Assembly: GCA_964591605.1 (NCBI GenBank)
Contig: CAZQEN010000006.1
Coordinates: forward strand, 1-48,312
Source: CAYLLT01 sp964591605
GTDB taxonomy: Bacteria; Planctomycetota; Phycisphaerae; UBA1845; PWPN01
Direction of reading: 5' to 3'
Length of the DNA stretch: 48,312 nucleotides
A program made the position numbers and the translations under genes. Positions 40,477-48,312 of the stretch are shown here, piece by piece; positions within the stretch are counted from its first letter, which is position 1, and each line of letters opens with the position of its first letter. The notes beneath the pieces are model-generated. The model saw only the letters and a program-made list of their open reading frames with translations, was not told the DNA's origin and did not search any database.

Positions 40477-41922
40477 TTACCAGGACCATTCAAGCTGGAG
40501 ACCATAGACGACCTTGTCGTAGGTGAATGGCTCGCCGGTACGGTACGGGAAGATCCGTTCCTGCGTGGTGACGTTGGAGTTGGCGTCGGTCCAACTGATC
40601 AGGCCGTGGAGGATGAGGTCGCCGTACTCCGGATTCTTGGCCAGCGTCTGAGAGAGTCCGAAGTTGAGCGTGCCCAGCAGATCGGAGCGTTTGTCGCCGT
40701 CCGCGTCGGTGAGGCTGTGGTTGCGGTACGTGGCGATCTGCCATTGATAGTTGCAGCGGAAGATCAGCTCCTTGTCGGGAATGATCAAGTACTGATCGGG
40801 GGCGGCGGGGTTGACGAGCGGCAGGCTCACGCCGACGTAGAAGTTGTGCTCGCGGCGATCGTATTCGGTGCCGTCGGTGAAGAACGAGTCGAACCGGTAG
40901 CCCGCGGCCAGGTCCCACGTCCAGTTCGAGCTGCCCACGGGCCGCCATTTGAACGTCTGGTCGATGCCGACGCCGTGGGCGGGCCCGTCGCGGTCGTAGA
41001 GCGGCTCGGTCTCGAAGCGGAAATCGGAACTCTCGAAGCGATAGTAGACTCTCGTATCCTCCAGGCGAAACGCCCGGTCCGCCGGCTGCAGCCAGTGATA
41101 CGTCAGCGCCGGCGTCAGCACGTGATCGGAAAGGAAGGACTGGTTCCCCAGCAGATAGAAGTCATAGTCGTACTGGATCGAGGCGGTCCAGTTGGGGGAG
41201 AGCCTGCGGGCATACCGCACGTACGCCCCATAGTCCTGCAGGTTGTACTCGTCGATGTCGAAGTGCCACGAATGGGCGAGCCGTACGCCGGTGGCCAGCA
41301 CCTGCTGCGCCGTCAGGACAGGCGCGTAGTCGAGCTGGAACTGCGTGGCGAAGCGCATATCCGGGTCGCCGCTGATGAACGTCTCGCCGGAGCTGCTGCC
41401 CAGGTAAGACACGTTGGTGTCGTATACCAGTCCGGTCGTCAGCGAGAGGTGCAGAATCTGCCGACGGGTCAGGTGCCGGGACTGTCGCAGCTTCGCCGCC
41501 AAATCGGGATCGGGGTCGCCAAGTTCCTGCAGGATCTGCAGCGCCCGGTCGAACGCCTCGATCGCCCGGTATGGTTCGCCCAGTTGATACTGGGCGCTCC
41601 CGCGATAGAACCAGAGCCACGGGTTGTCGGGCTCGCTGGCTTGCACCTTCTCGAGCGAGGCCAGCGCGGCGGCGGCCTGCCCGGCAGCGAGCTGCGCGGC
41701 CGCGGTCTCGAGGGCGACGCGCACAGCCAACTGCTCGGGCGACAGCTCATCAGGAGCCTGGGCGCGAGCCAGGGGCACGGCCGCCATCGCGGCCAGGAGA
41801 CACGCTGCTGGGGGGAGCGCTCTCAATGTGTCTTGAATCCTGCCCTCAAGATCCGGACCGGGGCGCGAAGGCCACCACCCCTTCCGGCGCGGTGATGTTA
41901 ACCGGAAAGTCCGCGGCTGCAA
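40477..41922 (-). CDS. TPR protein with outer-membrane beta-barrel domain
   Basis: A protein of up to 481 residues with a signal peptide (hydrophobic CLLAAMAAVPLARA before QAPDE). A TPR pair follows (about residues 62-140), then a large region of alternating aromatic and polar strands that ends in the aromatic-terminated LQLEWSW. The C-terminal Trp and regular two-residue pattern suggest an outer-membrane beta-barrel, resembling surface-lipoprotein-assembly or TPR-porin proteins. The ATG at 41922 is the first Met; a TTG at 41826 would give a more typical signal peptide with a short leader. It is preceded by the prepilin genes on the same strand, so it may be linked to them. Confidence 0.75.
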   Translation of the reverse strand: MQPRTFRLTSPRRKGWWPSRPGPDLEGRIQDTLRALPPAACLLAAMAAVPLARAQAPDELSPEQLAVRVALETAAAQLAAGQAAAALASLEKVQASEPDNPWLWFYRGSAQYQLGEPYRAIEAFDRALQILQELGDPDPDLAAKLRQSRHLTRRQILHLSLTTGLVYDTNVSYLGSSSGETFISGDPDMRFATQFQLDYAPVLTAQQVLATGVRLAHSWHFDIDEYNLQDYGAYVRYARRLSPNWTASIQYDYDFYLLGNQSFLSDHVLTPALTYHWLQPADRAFRLEDTRVYYRFESSDFRFETEPLYDRDGPAHGVGIDQTFKWRPVGSSNWTWDLAAGYRFDSFFTDGTEYDRREHNFYVGVSLPLVNPAAPDQYLIIPDKELIFRCNYQWQIATYRNHSLTDADGDKRSDLLGTLNFGLSQTLAKNPEYGDLILHGLISWTDANSNVTTQERIFPYRTGEPFTYDKVVYGLQLEWSW

Positions 41923-41935
41923 GAAGATGTGAATC

Positions 41936-42406
41936 TCAATACGGCTGGGTCACGCGGGTGACCCGGCCGGTCGTGCCGCTCACGGTCAGGACGGCGCGTT
42001 CATAACCGTCGGTGAGAACGATGGCGCCGGAATGCGAGGGGATGCCGAACTTGTTGAATGTGACCTGCGTCTCTCCGGCGAAGTCGGCGGATTCCAGCCG
42101 GATGTGGTTGTCGCCGGCCTTCTTGAGGGTGACCGTGTAGGGGGCGGCTGCGACGCGGTGGCCCGCCTGCGCCTGAAGCGTGTACCGGAAGTTCGGCAGA
42201 TCGAACGTGATGAGCGTGTCGACCTGGTCGCGGATGGCCTGGCTGCGGGCGAGCTGGATGTCGGCGATGACGCGGCGGGCGGTCAGATCGAGCCGATACC
42301 GCCGCAGGGCGTTGCTCAGCCGCGGCACCGCCACCCCCGCCAGCAGGCCGATGATGATGACCGCCAGCACCAGCTCCACGAGTGTCATCGCGCGAGAGGT
42401 CCGCAT
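41936..42406 (-). CDS. GspH/FimT-type prepilin-like protein
   Basis: A 156-residue prepilin. It has the N-terminal cleavage/methylation motif MTLVELVLAVIIIGLLAG, with the conserved Glu five residues into the mature protein, then a globular beta-rich domain containing SQAIRDQVDTLI, typical of GspH/FimT minor prepilins. It begins within the last base of the preceding gene's stop (TGATG overlap), so the four prepilin genes are coupled. Minor pilins initiate assembly of a type IV pilus or a type II secretion pseudopilus; the assembly ATPase and platform are not in the window. Confidence 0.88.
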   Translation of the reverse strand: MRTSRAMTLVELVLAVIIIGLLAGVAVPRLSNALRRYRLDLTARRVIADIQLARSQAIRDQVDTLITFDLPNFRYTLQAQAGHRVAAAPYTVTLKKAGDNHIRLESADFAGETQVTFNKFGIPSHSGAIVLTDGYERAVLTVSGTTGRVTRVTQPY

Positions 42407-43695
42407 CAGGGCGCATCCTTGAAACTGGTCAGCTGCAACCGCAGCGTGGTGCCGACAAATCCGGGGCACAGCGTGTTCTGAAGCTGGACATCCGTCGAGA
42501 CGGCGACATTGTTGTCGACGATGACGTGCGGGTTGATCAGGGTGCCGACAAATGACCACGAACCGCGCTTGAGCGTGAGGGACCTGGACGAGGCCCAGAC
42601 CAGGCCGCGCACGCTGGTGGTGAAAACGTCCAGGACGTCGCCGTCCTCGTTGAAGTCCACCGATGTCGCCAGAGTGATGTTGATGCCCAGGAGATTGAGC
42701 ACGACCAGGGAAGAGGTGAGCTCCGTCAGGCTGGCATCAGGATCGATCGCCGTGTCGTTGCTGGGGTTGTCCAGGAGCAGCACGGGATAGCCCATCGGTC
42801 CGGGCTCGATCCAGAGCCCCTTCTGGAACGTGATCGTCCTGGAGGGCGCGTTGTAGATGATCAGCGTCCCCCGCAGATGCAGGTTCTCGATCAGCACGTC
42901 GCGCCCGCCCGCATCGAGAGAGTAAACGCCGTTCGCGTTCAGCGTGCCGGTGGGGTTGCTGGTCGGGGTGAGGTTGTAGCCCTGGAGTTTGCAGGTGGCG
43001 CCAGAAGTTCCCGTGATCGGCGTCGCCTGGGCCAGGTACCAGGAGAGGTTCACGGATGGAGGGGAAATCGCCGTGGTCGTGTAATACTTGGGGGCGAGCG
43101 GGCTCTCGATCGTGTATCCGGACATGGTTTCGTACGACGCATCGGCGGAGGAGGTGACGCCGGCCGCCCCTCGGATTTTGCCGTGCGAACGCACCGGGCT
43201 GTAGACACGGGCGGTGCCCTTGAATTCCATGTCGTCGGCGGTGGTTCCAAAGCAGCAGTACTTGAGCGCCGCGTGCGGGCGGGGCATCAGCGCCGCCTGC
43301 AGCTTGCGGCTCGCTCCTGAACAGGTCGCCGTCACGAGTAGGCGCGCCGGGTCGCATTCATTGTTGCCCAGGCTGGCGTCGCGATCATCGAGGATCTGGA
43401 TGGTGCACCGCGTGTTGCCTACGGCGACATTCGAGAGAACCGTTGTGGACTGGATGCGCCACAGCGGCACCTGCTCGGCATAGGCCAGACCGATTTCGAC
43501 GCCCGCCCGGGCCCCCCACCAGGCCTGGTTCTCGACGTCGATGTTGGACTGAAGCCGCCGATCGGCCCGCTGGGTGGCGAGGAGCGTCCACGCCACCCCC
43601 GCAGCGACGATCGAGATCGAGACCGTCGTCAGGTACAGCGCGGCGCCGCGCCGGCGGCACGACGCACATCGTCGGGTGACATCAACTGCTCGCAT
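42406..43695 (-). CDS. PilX/GspK-like minor pilin protein
   Basis: A 429-residue protein. An N-terminal segment GAALYLTTVSISIVAAGVAWTLLA forms a transmembrane helix after a Cys/Arg-rich tail, but lacks the usual Glu at position 5, as in PilX/GspK proteins. The rest is a large beta-rich periplasmic domain with several Cys (DDRDASLGNNECD, CCFGTT), which could form disulphides. It follows the PilV-type gene with a 14-base overlap and precedes the GspH gene with a one-base overlap. Confidence 0.7.
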   Translation of the reverse strand: MRAVDVTRRCASCRRRGAALYLTTVSISIVAAGVAWTLLATQRADRRLQSNIDVENQAWWGARAGVEIGLAYAEQVPLWRIQSTTVLSNVAVGNTRCTIQILDDRDASLGNNECDPARLLVTATCSGASRKLQAALMPRPHAALKYCCFGTTADDMEFKGTARVYSPVRSHGKIRGAAGVTSSADASYETMSGYTIESPLAPKYYTTTAISPPSVNLSWYLAQATPITGTSGATCKLQGYNLTPTSNPTGTLNANGVYSLDAGGRDVLIENLHLRGTLIIYNAPSRTITFQKGLWIEPGPMGYPVLLLDNPSNDTAIDPDASLTELTSSLVVLNLLGINITLATSVDFNEDGDVLDVFTTSVRGLVWASSRSLTLKRGSWSFVGTLINPHVIVDNNVAVSTDVQLQNTLCPGFVGTTLRLQLTSFKDAP

Positions 43696-44191
43696 CGTTC
43701 TTCGACCGGATGGTGACCAGTTCGGTCAGCAACCTGGAATCCTTGTAGATCCGCACGGTGATCTTCTTGAACGTCCCCGCCGTCCATGTCCCGCCCGGCG
43801 GGCTCGGAATACTTGAATCGAACGCGACGCTCACCGTCGATCGGTACCCGTTGAACTGGGTGAGAGTCGTGTTCGCGCGATCGCGGGGCGGCGAAACGTC
43901 CCAGTTGTGGTAGTCGTCGATGTCGTCGAACGTGGAGCGGCTCGAGGCCAGCTCACCCGCGTCCAGACCGATGGTGGTGGAACCCGCTTCGGCAAACGGC
44001 AACTGGTTGATCTCCGCCATGAGCTGGTTGGCCAGCTCGATGGCGACGGCACGCTCCTCAAACACCCGACGGCCGGCCGCGTAGCTGCCAAAGGCGCGGA
44101 GACTGGCCGCAATCGAGGTCGCGATGATGGCCATGCTGACCACCACCTCGATGTAACTGAGAGCCTGGCGCGGGTAAGGGCGTGAGCTCAT
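43682..44191 (-). CDS. PilV/GspI-type prepilin-like protein
   Basis: A 169-residue prepilin with cleavage/methylation motif ALSYIEVVVSMAIIATSIAAS, where the conserved Glu follows the YI pair, then a PilV/GspI-type domain (AIELANQLMAEI). I chose ATG 44191, which overlaps the preceding stop by ATGA. It is the second gene of the four-gene minor-prepilin run and overlaps the PilX-like gene by 14 bases. Confidence 0.83.
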   Translation of the reverse strand: MSSRPYPRQALSYIEVVVSMAIIATSIAASLRAFGSYAAGRRVFEERAVAIELANQLMAEINQLPFAEAGSTTIGLDAGELASSRSTFDDIDDYHNWDVSPPRDRANTTLTQFNGYRSTVSVAFDSSIPSPPGGTWTAGTFKKITVRIYKDSRLLTELVTIRSKNDASS

Positions 44192-45288
44192 TCGACGCGC
44201 TCGGGAAGATTGATGCACTCGGCCGTCGCCTCGTAACGCACGGGCGTCGCGGCAGTTCCGGTTTCAAGCTGGATTCGCAGCCCGGTGAGGAAGGGTGTCG
44301 AGATCGTCAGCAACGAGCCCGTCCCGCTGAGCCAGCGGCCGTAAACCATGTACTTCAGATCGCGAGCCGGCAACATCGAGGTCGGCTGCCAGGTGAATCC
44401 ACCGTTCGTGGTGTACTTGTAGTAGTCGGACGAACTGCCCGGCACGTTCGCGGTGATCTGGTCGAAGGCGATGCCCACACTTCCCCCCGAGTCGCTGCAC
44501 CGGACCACGACGGCGTAGAGGGTTCCCAGGGCCAGCGAGTCTCTCCCCGAGAAGCGAAACGTCTCCCAGTTGGCGCCGGGGCTCATCTGGGCCAGGGGAC
44601 GCGAGACCGATTCGATGGCGCTGCCCGCGGGATCGCTTGCCAGCGTCGGACGCAGGCTCACGACGAGCGAGCCGGTGGCGGTGACCGGCCGGACGAAGAG
44701 CCGCACCTTCGTGATTCTGAACGCGGCCGCGCCGCTGCGCGAGAGCGTCAGCACCTGAGCCGCATGGTTCGTCGAGCCGACCAGGTATTCCTGCGTGCTC
44801 GCGGCGACCCCCGGCCCGTATCCCACATGCCCGGCCAGAAGCTCCTCGCTCGAGGGCAACTGCGTCAGTGCGGTCAAGGTGAGGCTGCGGCACTCTGCGA
44901 GCAGCGTCTCCGCCCCGCCCGCGTTGACTTCGCGGGTGAGGTTCGAGCCGGCCGTCCCGTCCCAATCGTACGTAACGAGATCGGCCATGCCGTCGCCGGT
45001 GACATCGGGATGGGCGAAGGCAATCCGCCGGTCGGTGAGCGCGCTGACGCCCGTGGCATGACGGAGCTCGCCGCGCAGCCGGAGCAATGCGAGGGCGCCC
45101 TCGGTCTGACGCTGGGCCCGTTGTTCGAGCGCGGTGACGTTGCGGGTGAGCTGGTTCACGACGTGCCCCAGGGCCAGCGCAACGCCACCCGCAAGGACCA
45201 TCGCCACCACGAGCTCGACCAGAGACATGGCCCGCCGACGGGCTCCCCCTGCATGTCTGGATACGCACGATGTCACATCTCTTACCAT
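44188..45288 (-). CDS. PilW/GspJ-type prepilin-like protein
   Basis: A 366-residue prepilin, first of four. The cleavage/methylation motif AMSLVELVVAMVLAGGVALAL follows a 20-residue Arg-rich leader, and a helix VVNQLTRNVTALEQRAQRQ follows it. The long C-terminal domain is beta-rich, as in PilW/GspJ, and unusually long. It has no recognisable adhesin. I chose ATG 45288; a second ATG at 45228 would shorten the leader. It ends within the start codon of the PilV-type gene. Confidence 0.85.
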   Translation of the reverse strand: MVRDVTSCVSRHAGGARRRAMSLVELVVAMVLAGGVALALGHVVNQLTRNVTALEQRAQRQTEGALALLRLRGELRHATGVSALTDRRIAFAHPDVTGDGMADLVTYDWDGTAGSNLTREVNAGGAETLLAECRSLTLTALTQLPSSEELLAGHVGYGPGVAASTQEYLVGSTNHAAQVLTLSRSGAAAFRITKVRLFVRPVTATGSLVVSLRPTLASDPAGSAIESVSRPLAQMSPGANWETFRFSGRDSLALGTLYAVVVRCSDSGGSVGIAFDQITANVPGSSSDYYKYTTNGGFTWQPTSMLPARDLKYMVYGRWLSGTGSLLTISTPFLTGLRIQLETGTAATPVRYEATAECINLPERVE

Positions 45289-45758
45289 CGGTCAGAGGTC
45301 CAGCCGGCTTGACTTACCGGCGGCTGATTCGGGGGCACAGCCACACCGCGAACTGCCTTTGCAGTGGGCCCGGGTGCAGCCAGAATTCAGTGGCAAGCAC
45401 ACGCACACGGGCAGCGAGTATCCCGGCGCGCCGGGACCATGCCATTCGGGAGACACGCCCCTGTATGTCGGGTGCTCCCGTCTGCCTGCGCCCGGCGAGA
45501 CAGGCGGCGCCCTTGCCACCCCTTCTGTGCACCGCTGATCCACCTGAGGCCGATGGTGGACCGCTTAGATCCGGAAAATCTCTTCGATCCCATCGGAGCA
45601 TCTGAAACTCGACCTGGGGACATGGCGTATGAATCCCTGAAAGCCGCACACAGAGAGCCGGCTCCATGCGCGGCCGCGCTTGCAGTTTCCGGGGTGATTG
45701 AGTAGAAGCTCATCATCAGGCCTGTCCTCGGGCGAGAGATTTCCGGCGGGAAGATCAC
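45289..45758. other. Gene-free stretch between divergent prepilin and HEAT genes
   Basis: This 470-base stretch shows no convincing gene. Short frames on both strands lack domains and coding character. A small stem, CCGATGG at 45550-45556 and CCATCGG at 45590-45596, lies in the middle. It probably holds the promoters of the divergent prepilin operon and the HEAT-repeat gene, but no clear -35/-10 pair is evident. Confidence 0.5.
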
Positions 45759-47702
45759 ATGCGCGAGCCTCGGGATCGAAGCTTCCACCCACGCGGAGAC
45801 TGCCGCTGGGCCTACACGGGCTGCTGTGGCGTTCTGCTGGCGATTGGAGCATGGGCCGGGCTGGCGGGAGCGATCTCGCAGGCCGCGCCGGCCACGACCA
45901 CCGCCGCTGCCACGGCACCCTCCGACGCCACCGTGATGACCCTGCTTCTGGAGCTCTCGAACGAGACCGACGCCCGCGTTCGCCGGGAAGCCGCGATACG
46001 CCTGCTGCGCCCGGGAACCCCGTCGACCAATCAGGCCGTCGTCACCCTGCTGACCTCGAAAAGCAACGATTCGGCGAAGCTGACGATCTGCGAAACGATG
46101 GCGGAACTCGCCTGGCAGGAGCCCGCGTTCATCCCCCCGCTCCTGGCCCTGATCCAGTCGCGGGAATCGGCCATCGCCCTCCGCAGGGCCGCGGCCGGGG
46201 CCCTGGCGGTGCACGAGAACCTCAGTCCCGATGCACAGGACAGATTAAAGTCATTTCGCCAGGAGCAGGACGCCATCCTCCTCGCTGAGAATCACGCCGC
46301 TCTGATGCGGGCCCTCCACGATTGCACGCCGGAGACCGATCGTGCGGCACTCCTGCAGGCCTGGCTCAAGCAGCCCCTCGCCCTGGAGCGCTATACCGCG
46401 CTGGACATCGTCCAGCAGAACTTGAGGAAGCGCGTTCCCGACGCGACCCTGCTGGGGCAGCTTCGGCTGCTGCTGGCAGATCCCGACGAATCGGTGCGGC
46501 AAAAGTGCGTCTTCGTGCTGCGCACCCTCGGCCAGCGTGAAGACGCCCCGCGACTGCAGTGGATGCTCGAGCAACCGCAGCCGACGGCCGTGCGCGAGGC
46601 CGTTTACAGCGCCCTGGGCGTGCTGGGTGACCCGGTCTCGATTGCCGCGGTCATCACCGGCCTGGACGACCCCGCTCCGAGCGTCGCGGGCGAGGCGGCA
46701 ACCGCCCTGGCTCGACTCGTGGCCCAGCGCCCGGCTCCGCCCCCCAGCGCGGCGGGGCAGGCCGTCCAGGCGCTGCAGGCGCGAGCATCGCGCGGACTGG
46801 ACGATCCGATTCTGCGCGAGCGAGTCATCGATGCGATGTCGGTAATTGGCGACCCGGCGTTTCTGCCTACGCTGCTGGCGCACGCCGCCGCCGATGAGCC
46901 GGTACCGGCGGTCCGGCAGGCGGCGATTCGCGGCATCGGCCGGGCGGGCAGTCCGACCGGTCTGAGCATCGTGCTGCAGCAACTGGCCTCCGACCCCGAC
47001 GCCGGGGTGCGTGAGGCCGCCGCCGAGGCGCTTGGGCGACTCGGCTCAGGGTTGGACGTGCTCGGACAACTGCGCGAACGACTGGACCGGCGGGTGGAAT
47101 CCTCCACGGCCGTGCAGGCCAAAGCCTGGGAGGCGTATCTGCAGATTTTTGAGAAGCTGCCCTTCCCCGATGAGCTTCAGGTGCTGGATTCATGGTCCGG
47201 AGCGGATGCGGCGCATTCTGCGCGGCGGATCGATCTGCTCATCGCAGTGGAACGACGGGCGACAACCCTGCGCGTTCCTGATGAGCAGCTCGCGTCACTC
47301 CGCGAGCGCCTCGGAGACGCCCTGATCGCCGCGAGCCGTCCGGCCGATGCCGCCCCGGTGCTGGGCCGCAGCCTTGAGGTGATGACAGCGGCGGATCCGG
47401 GTGACCGAACGCGGGTGGCCGTTAAGATGATCGACAGCTACCTGCTCACCGCTCCGGAGAAGGCCATTGCCGCCGCATCGACCATCCAGGACGGTCCGGC
47501 CCGGAACGCCGTGGCCGAGCGGCTGCTCCAGTTCGTGAACACCACCGCCCAGCGCGACCCGGCCAGCGCTGCGTTCCTGCTCGGCCGCCTCACCGAGACC
47601 ATCCCCGACCAGTTCGGCCCTGCCTACGCCCAGCGTTTCCAGCAGGTCCGCAAACTGCTCCCCCCTGCCACCCGACCCACCAGCGCCCCCTCCGCAAGCT
47701 GA
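45759..47702 (+). CDS. Secreted HEAT-repeat protein
   Basis: A 647-residue exported protein. A signal peptide (core CCGVLLAIGAWAGLAG) is followed by an Ala/Thr-rich linker and then many HEAT/PBS-type alpha-helical repeats (about residues 55-440), such as DARVRREAAIRLL, DESVRQKCVFVLRTLG and DAGVREAAAEALGRLG. A further helical domain follows (440-620). HEAT arrays bind other proteins, so this may be a scaffold outside the cytoplasm. It has no catalytic motif. It is divergent from the prepilin genes and its partner is unknown. Confidence 0.85.
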   Translation: MREPRDRSFHPRGDCRWAYTGCCGVLLAIGAWAGLAGAISQAAPATTTAAATAPSDATVMTLLLELSNETDARVRREAAIRLLRPGTPSTNQAVVTLLTSKSNDSAKLTICETMAELAWQEPAFIPPLLALIQSRESAIALRRAAAGALAVHENLSPDAQDRLKSFRQEQDAILLAENHAALMRALHDCTPETDRAALLQAWLKQPLALERYTALDIVQQNLRKRVPDATLLGQLRLLLADPDESVRQKCVFVLRTLGQREDAPRLQWMLEQPQPTAVREAVYSALGVLGDPVSIAAVITGLDDPAPSVAGEAATALARLVAQRPAPPPSAAGQAVQALQARASRGLDDPILRERVIDAMSVIGDPAFLPTLLAHAAADEPVPAVRQAAIRGIGRAGSPTGLSIVLQQLASDPDAGVREAAAEALGRLGSGLDVLGQLRERLDRRVESSTAVQAKAWEAYLQIFEKLPFPDELQVLDSWSGADAAHSARRIDLLIAVERRATTLRVPDEQLASLRERLGDALIAASRPADAAPVLGRSLEVMTAADPGDRTRVAVKMIDSYLLTAPEKAIAAASTIQDGPARNAVAERLLQFVNTTAQRDPASAAFLLGRLTETIPDQFGPAYAQRFQQVRKLLPPATRPTSAPSAS

Positions 47703-48077
47703 CGGCCTCCACCCCCCCGTCCGGACGGGAGCGCCCGATATTCGCGGAAGCGGCCTGCGCTGGGTCGTCGGCCCCCGGCACTGCGGCAACCGGCTCAGAT
47801 CGGCCTGACCAATAACGGCTTGACCCGTGTGTGCACGTCAACTGGCGTTCTGCTCCAACCGACGACAGCGCAAGGGTTTGGATCTGCGCGACATGATCGC
47901 TCAGGCTCCGTCGGCCCGCATTACGGGACATGCCACCGTGGACCTCCACTTATTGTAAGTTACATGCATACAGGAGCAGGCCGGGGTCCCATCGTCACGC
48001 AGCCCGGTCTCAAGTGCTTGAAGGAGTGTTCCCGGGCCCGACAAGTCGCCAAGGCCCACACACACGGGGGAACCATC
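47703..48077. other. Gene-free stretch before last gene
   Basis: This 375-base stretch shows no convincing gene. It contains a perfect 12-base palindrome, CCGTCCGGACGG at 47718-47729, just after the HEAT gene, which might mark transcript ends. An AT-rich patch at about 47950-47970 lies before the last gene and could hold its promoter, but I see no clear hexamer pair. Confidence 0.5.
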
Positions 48078-48312
48078 ATGACTCGCTGCGCGGTGCTCGC
48101 ACTCCTGGTAGTCGCGATGGCGCCCTGCACGGCCGTCGGTCAGTCCTACACCATCTCCGGCCGGACGACAGTCGGCATTCTGAGTCTGCCGGGCGTGACC
48201 CTCACGGGGCTGCCGGGTAATCCGGTCACCGATGCCAGCGGCAACTACAGTGTGACCGTGGCCGCAGGATTCAGTGCAACCGTCACGCCCACCAAGGACG
48301 GTTATGCATTCA
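48078..48312 (+). CDS. Secreted protein, N-terminal part, with carboxypeptidase-regulatory-like domain
   Basis: The first 78 codons of a larger gene cut by the window end. A signal peptide (core VLALLVVAMAPC) ends near AVGQS. YTISGRTTV, then GVTLTGLPGNPVTDASGNYS and GYAF, follow; this repeated G-x-V/T-L-x-G and TDASGNY pattern is typical of carboxypeptidase-regulatory-like or SdrD B-like beta-sandwich domains. A GGGGG ribosome-binding site lies seven bases before ATG 48078. The rest of the protein, and so its role, is unknown. Confidence 0.78.
   Translation, partial: MTRCAVLALLVVAMAPCTAVGQSYTISGRTTVGILSLPGVTLTGLPGNPVTDASGNYSVTVAAGFSATVTPTKDGYAF

Overview
The window is high-GC bacterial DNA, densely packed with genes on both strands. 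It most resembles a Planctomycetota chromosome, probably of the Phycisphaerae type. That placement is an inference from the gene mix: a large conserved unknown membrane/TPR-like protein beside SPFH and ABC-2 genes, DUF547 and DUF3592 proteins, scattered minor prepilins, secreted HEAT-repeat proteins, few Shine-Dalgarno sites and many start codons just after a -10 hexamer. No rRNA or tRNA gene, CRISPR array, prophage or intact insertion sequence was seen.

Region 1 (1-8300): the 3' end of sucC, a small BrnT-like/XRE toxin-antitoxin pair, a DUF3592 membrane protein, a membrane-embedded spermidine-synthase-like protein, a sugar-phosphate isomerase/epimerase-like TIM barrel, a CCA-adding/poly(A) polymerase family enzyme, and a convergent fxsA. 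Region 2 (8360-19657): a probable membrane system. A minus-strand run encodes a 7-TM SPFH protein, two HflC/HflK-like SPFH proteins, an ABC ATPase with an unusual repeat-bearing tail, an ABC-2 permease with a large extracytoplasmic insert and a 676-residue unknown protein. A second ABC-2 permease is divergent. This is the best candidate for an undescribed system. Region 3 (19757-20954): a decayed patch with a small orphan ORF, an HNH nuclease gene broken by TGA exactly at its first zinc-binding Cys, and a 65-bp copy of a piece of the upstream permease gene.

Region 4 (20955-30872): a secreted GH36 alpha-galactosidase, a structured composite repeat, ribF, an M20 peptidase, a DUF547 lipoprotein with a possible attenuator or small RNA upstream, then rimO and the tightly coupled lipid genes pgsA-pgpA-uppP. 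Region 5 (31160-39600): a six-gene [NiFe]-hydrogenase operon (HoxE/HndA, HndB, a NuoF-GltD fusion, a NuoG-like protein, HoxY, HoxH). It has a good sigma70-type promoter at about 39604-39632 and suggests an NAD(P)-linked, possibly bifurcating, cytoplasmic hydrogenase. Region 6 (39710-48312): nadD, a TPR plus outer-membrane beta-barrel protein, four overlapping prepilin genes (H, X, V and W types), a secreted HEAT-repeat protein and the start of a secreted protein cut by the window end.

Many genes overlap by 1-4 bases (ATGA, GTGA, TGATG), which points to translational coupling. Several spacers hold hairpins and short repeat families. Long ORFs antisense to real genes are common here and are by-products of high GC.
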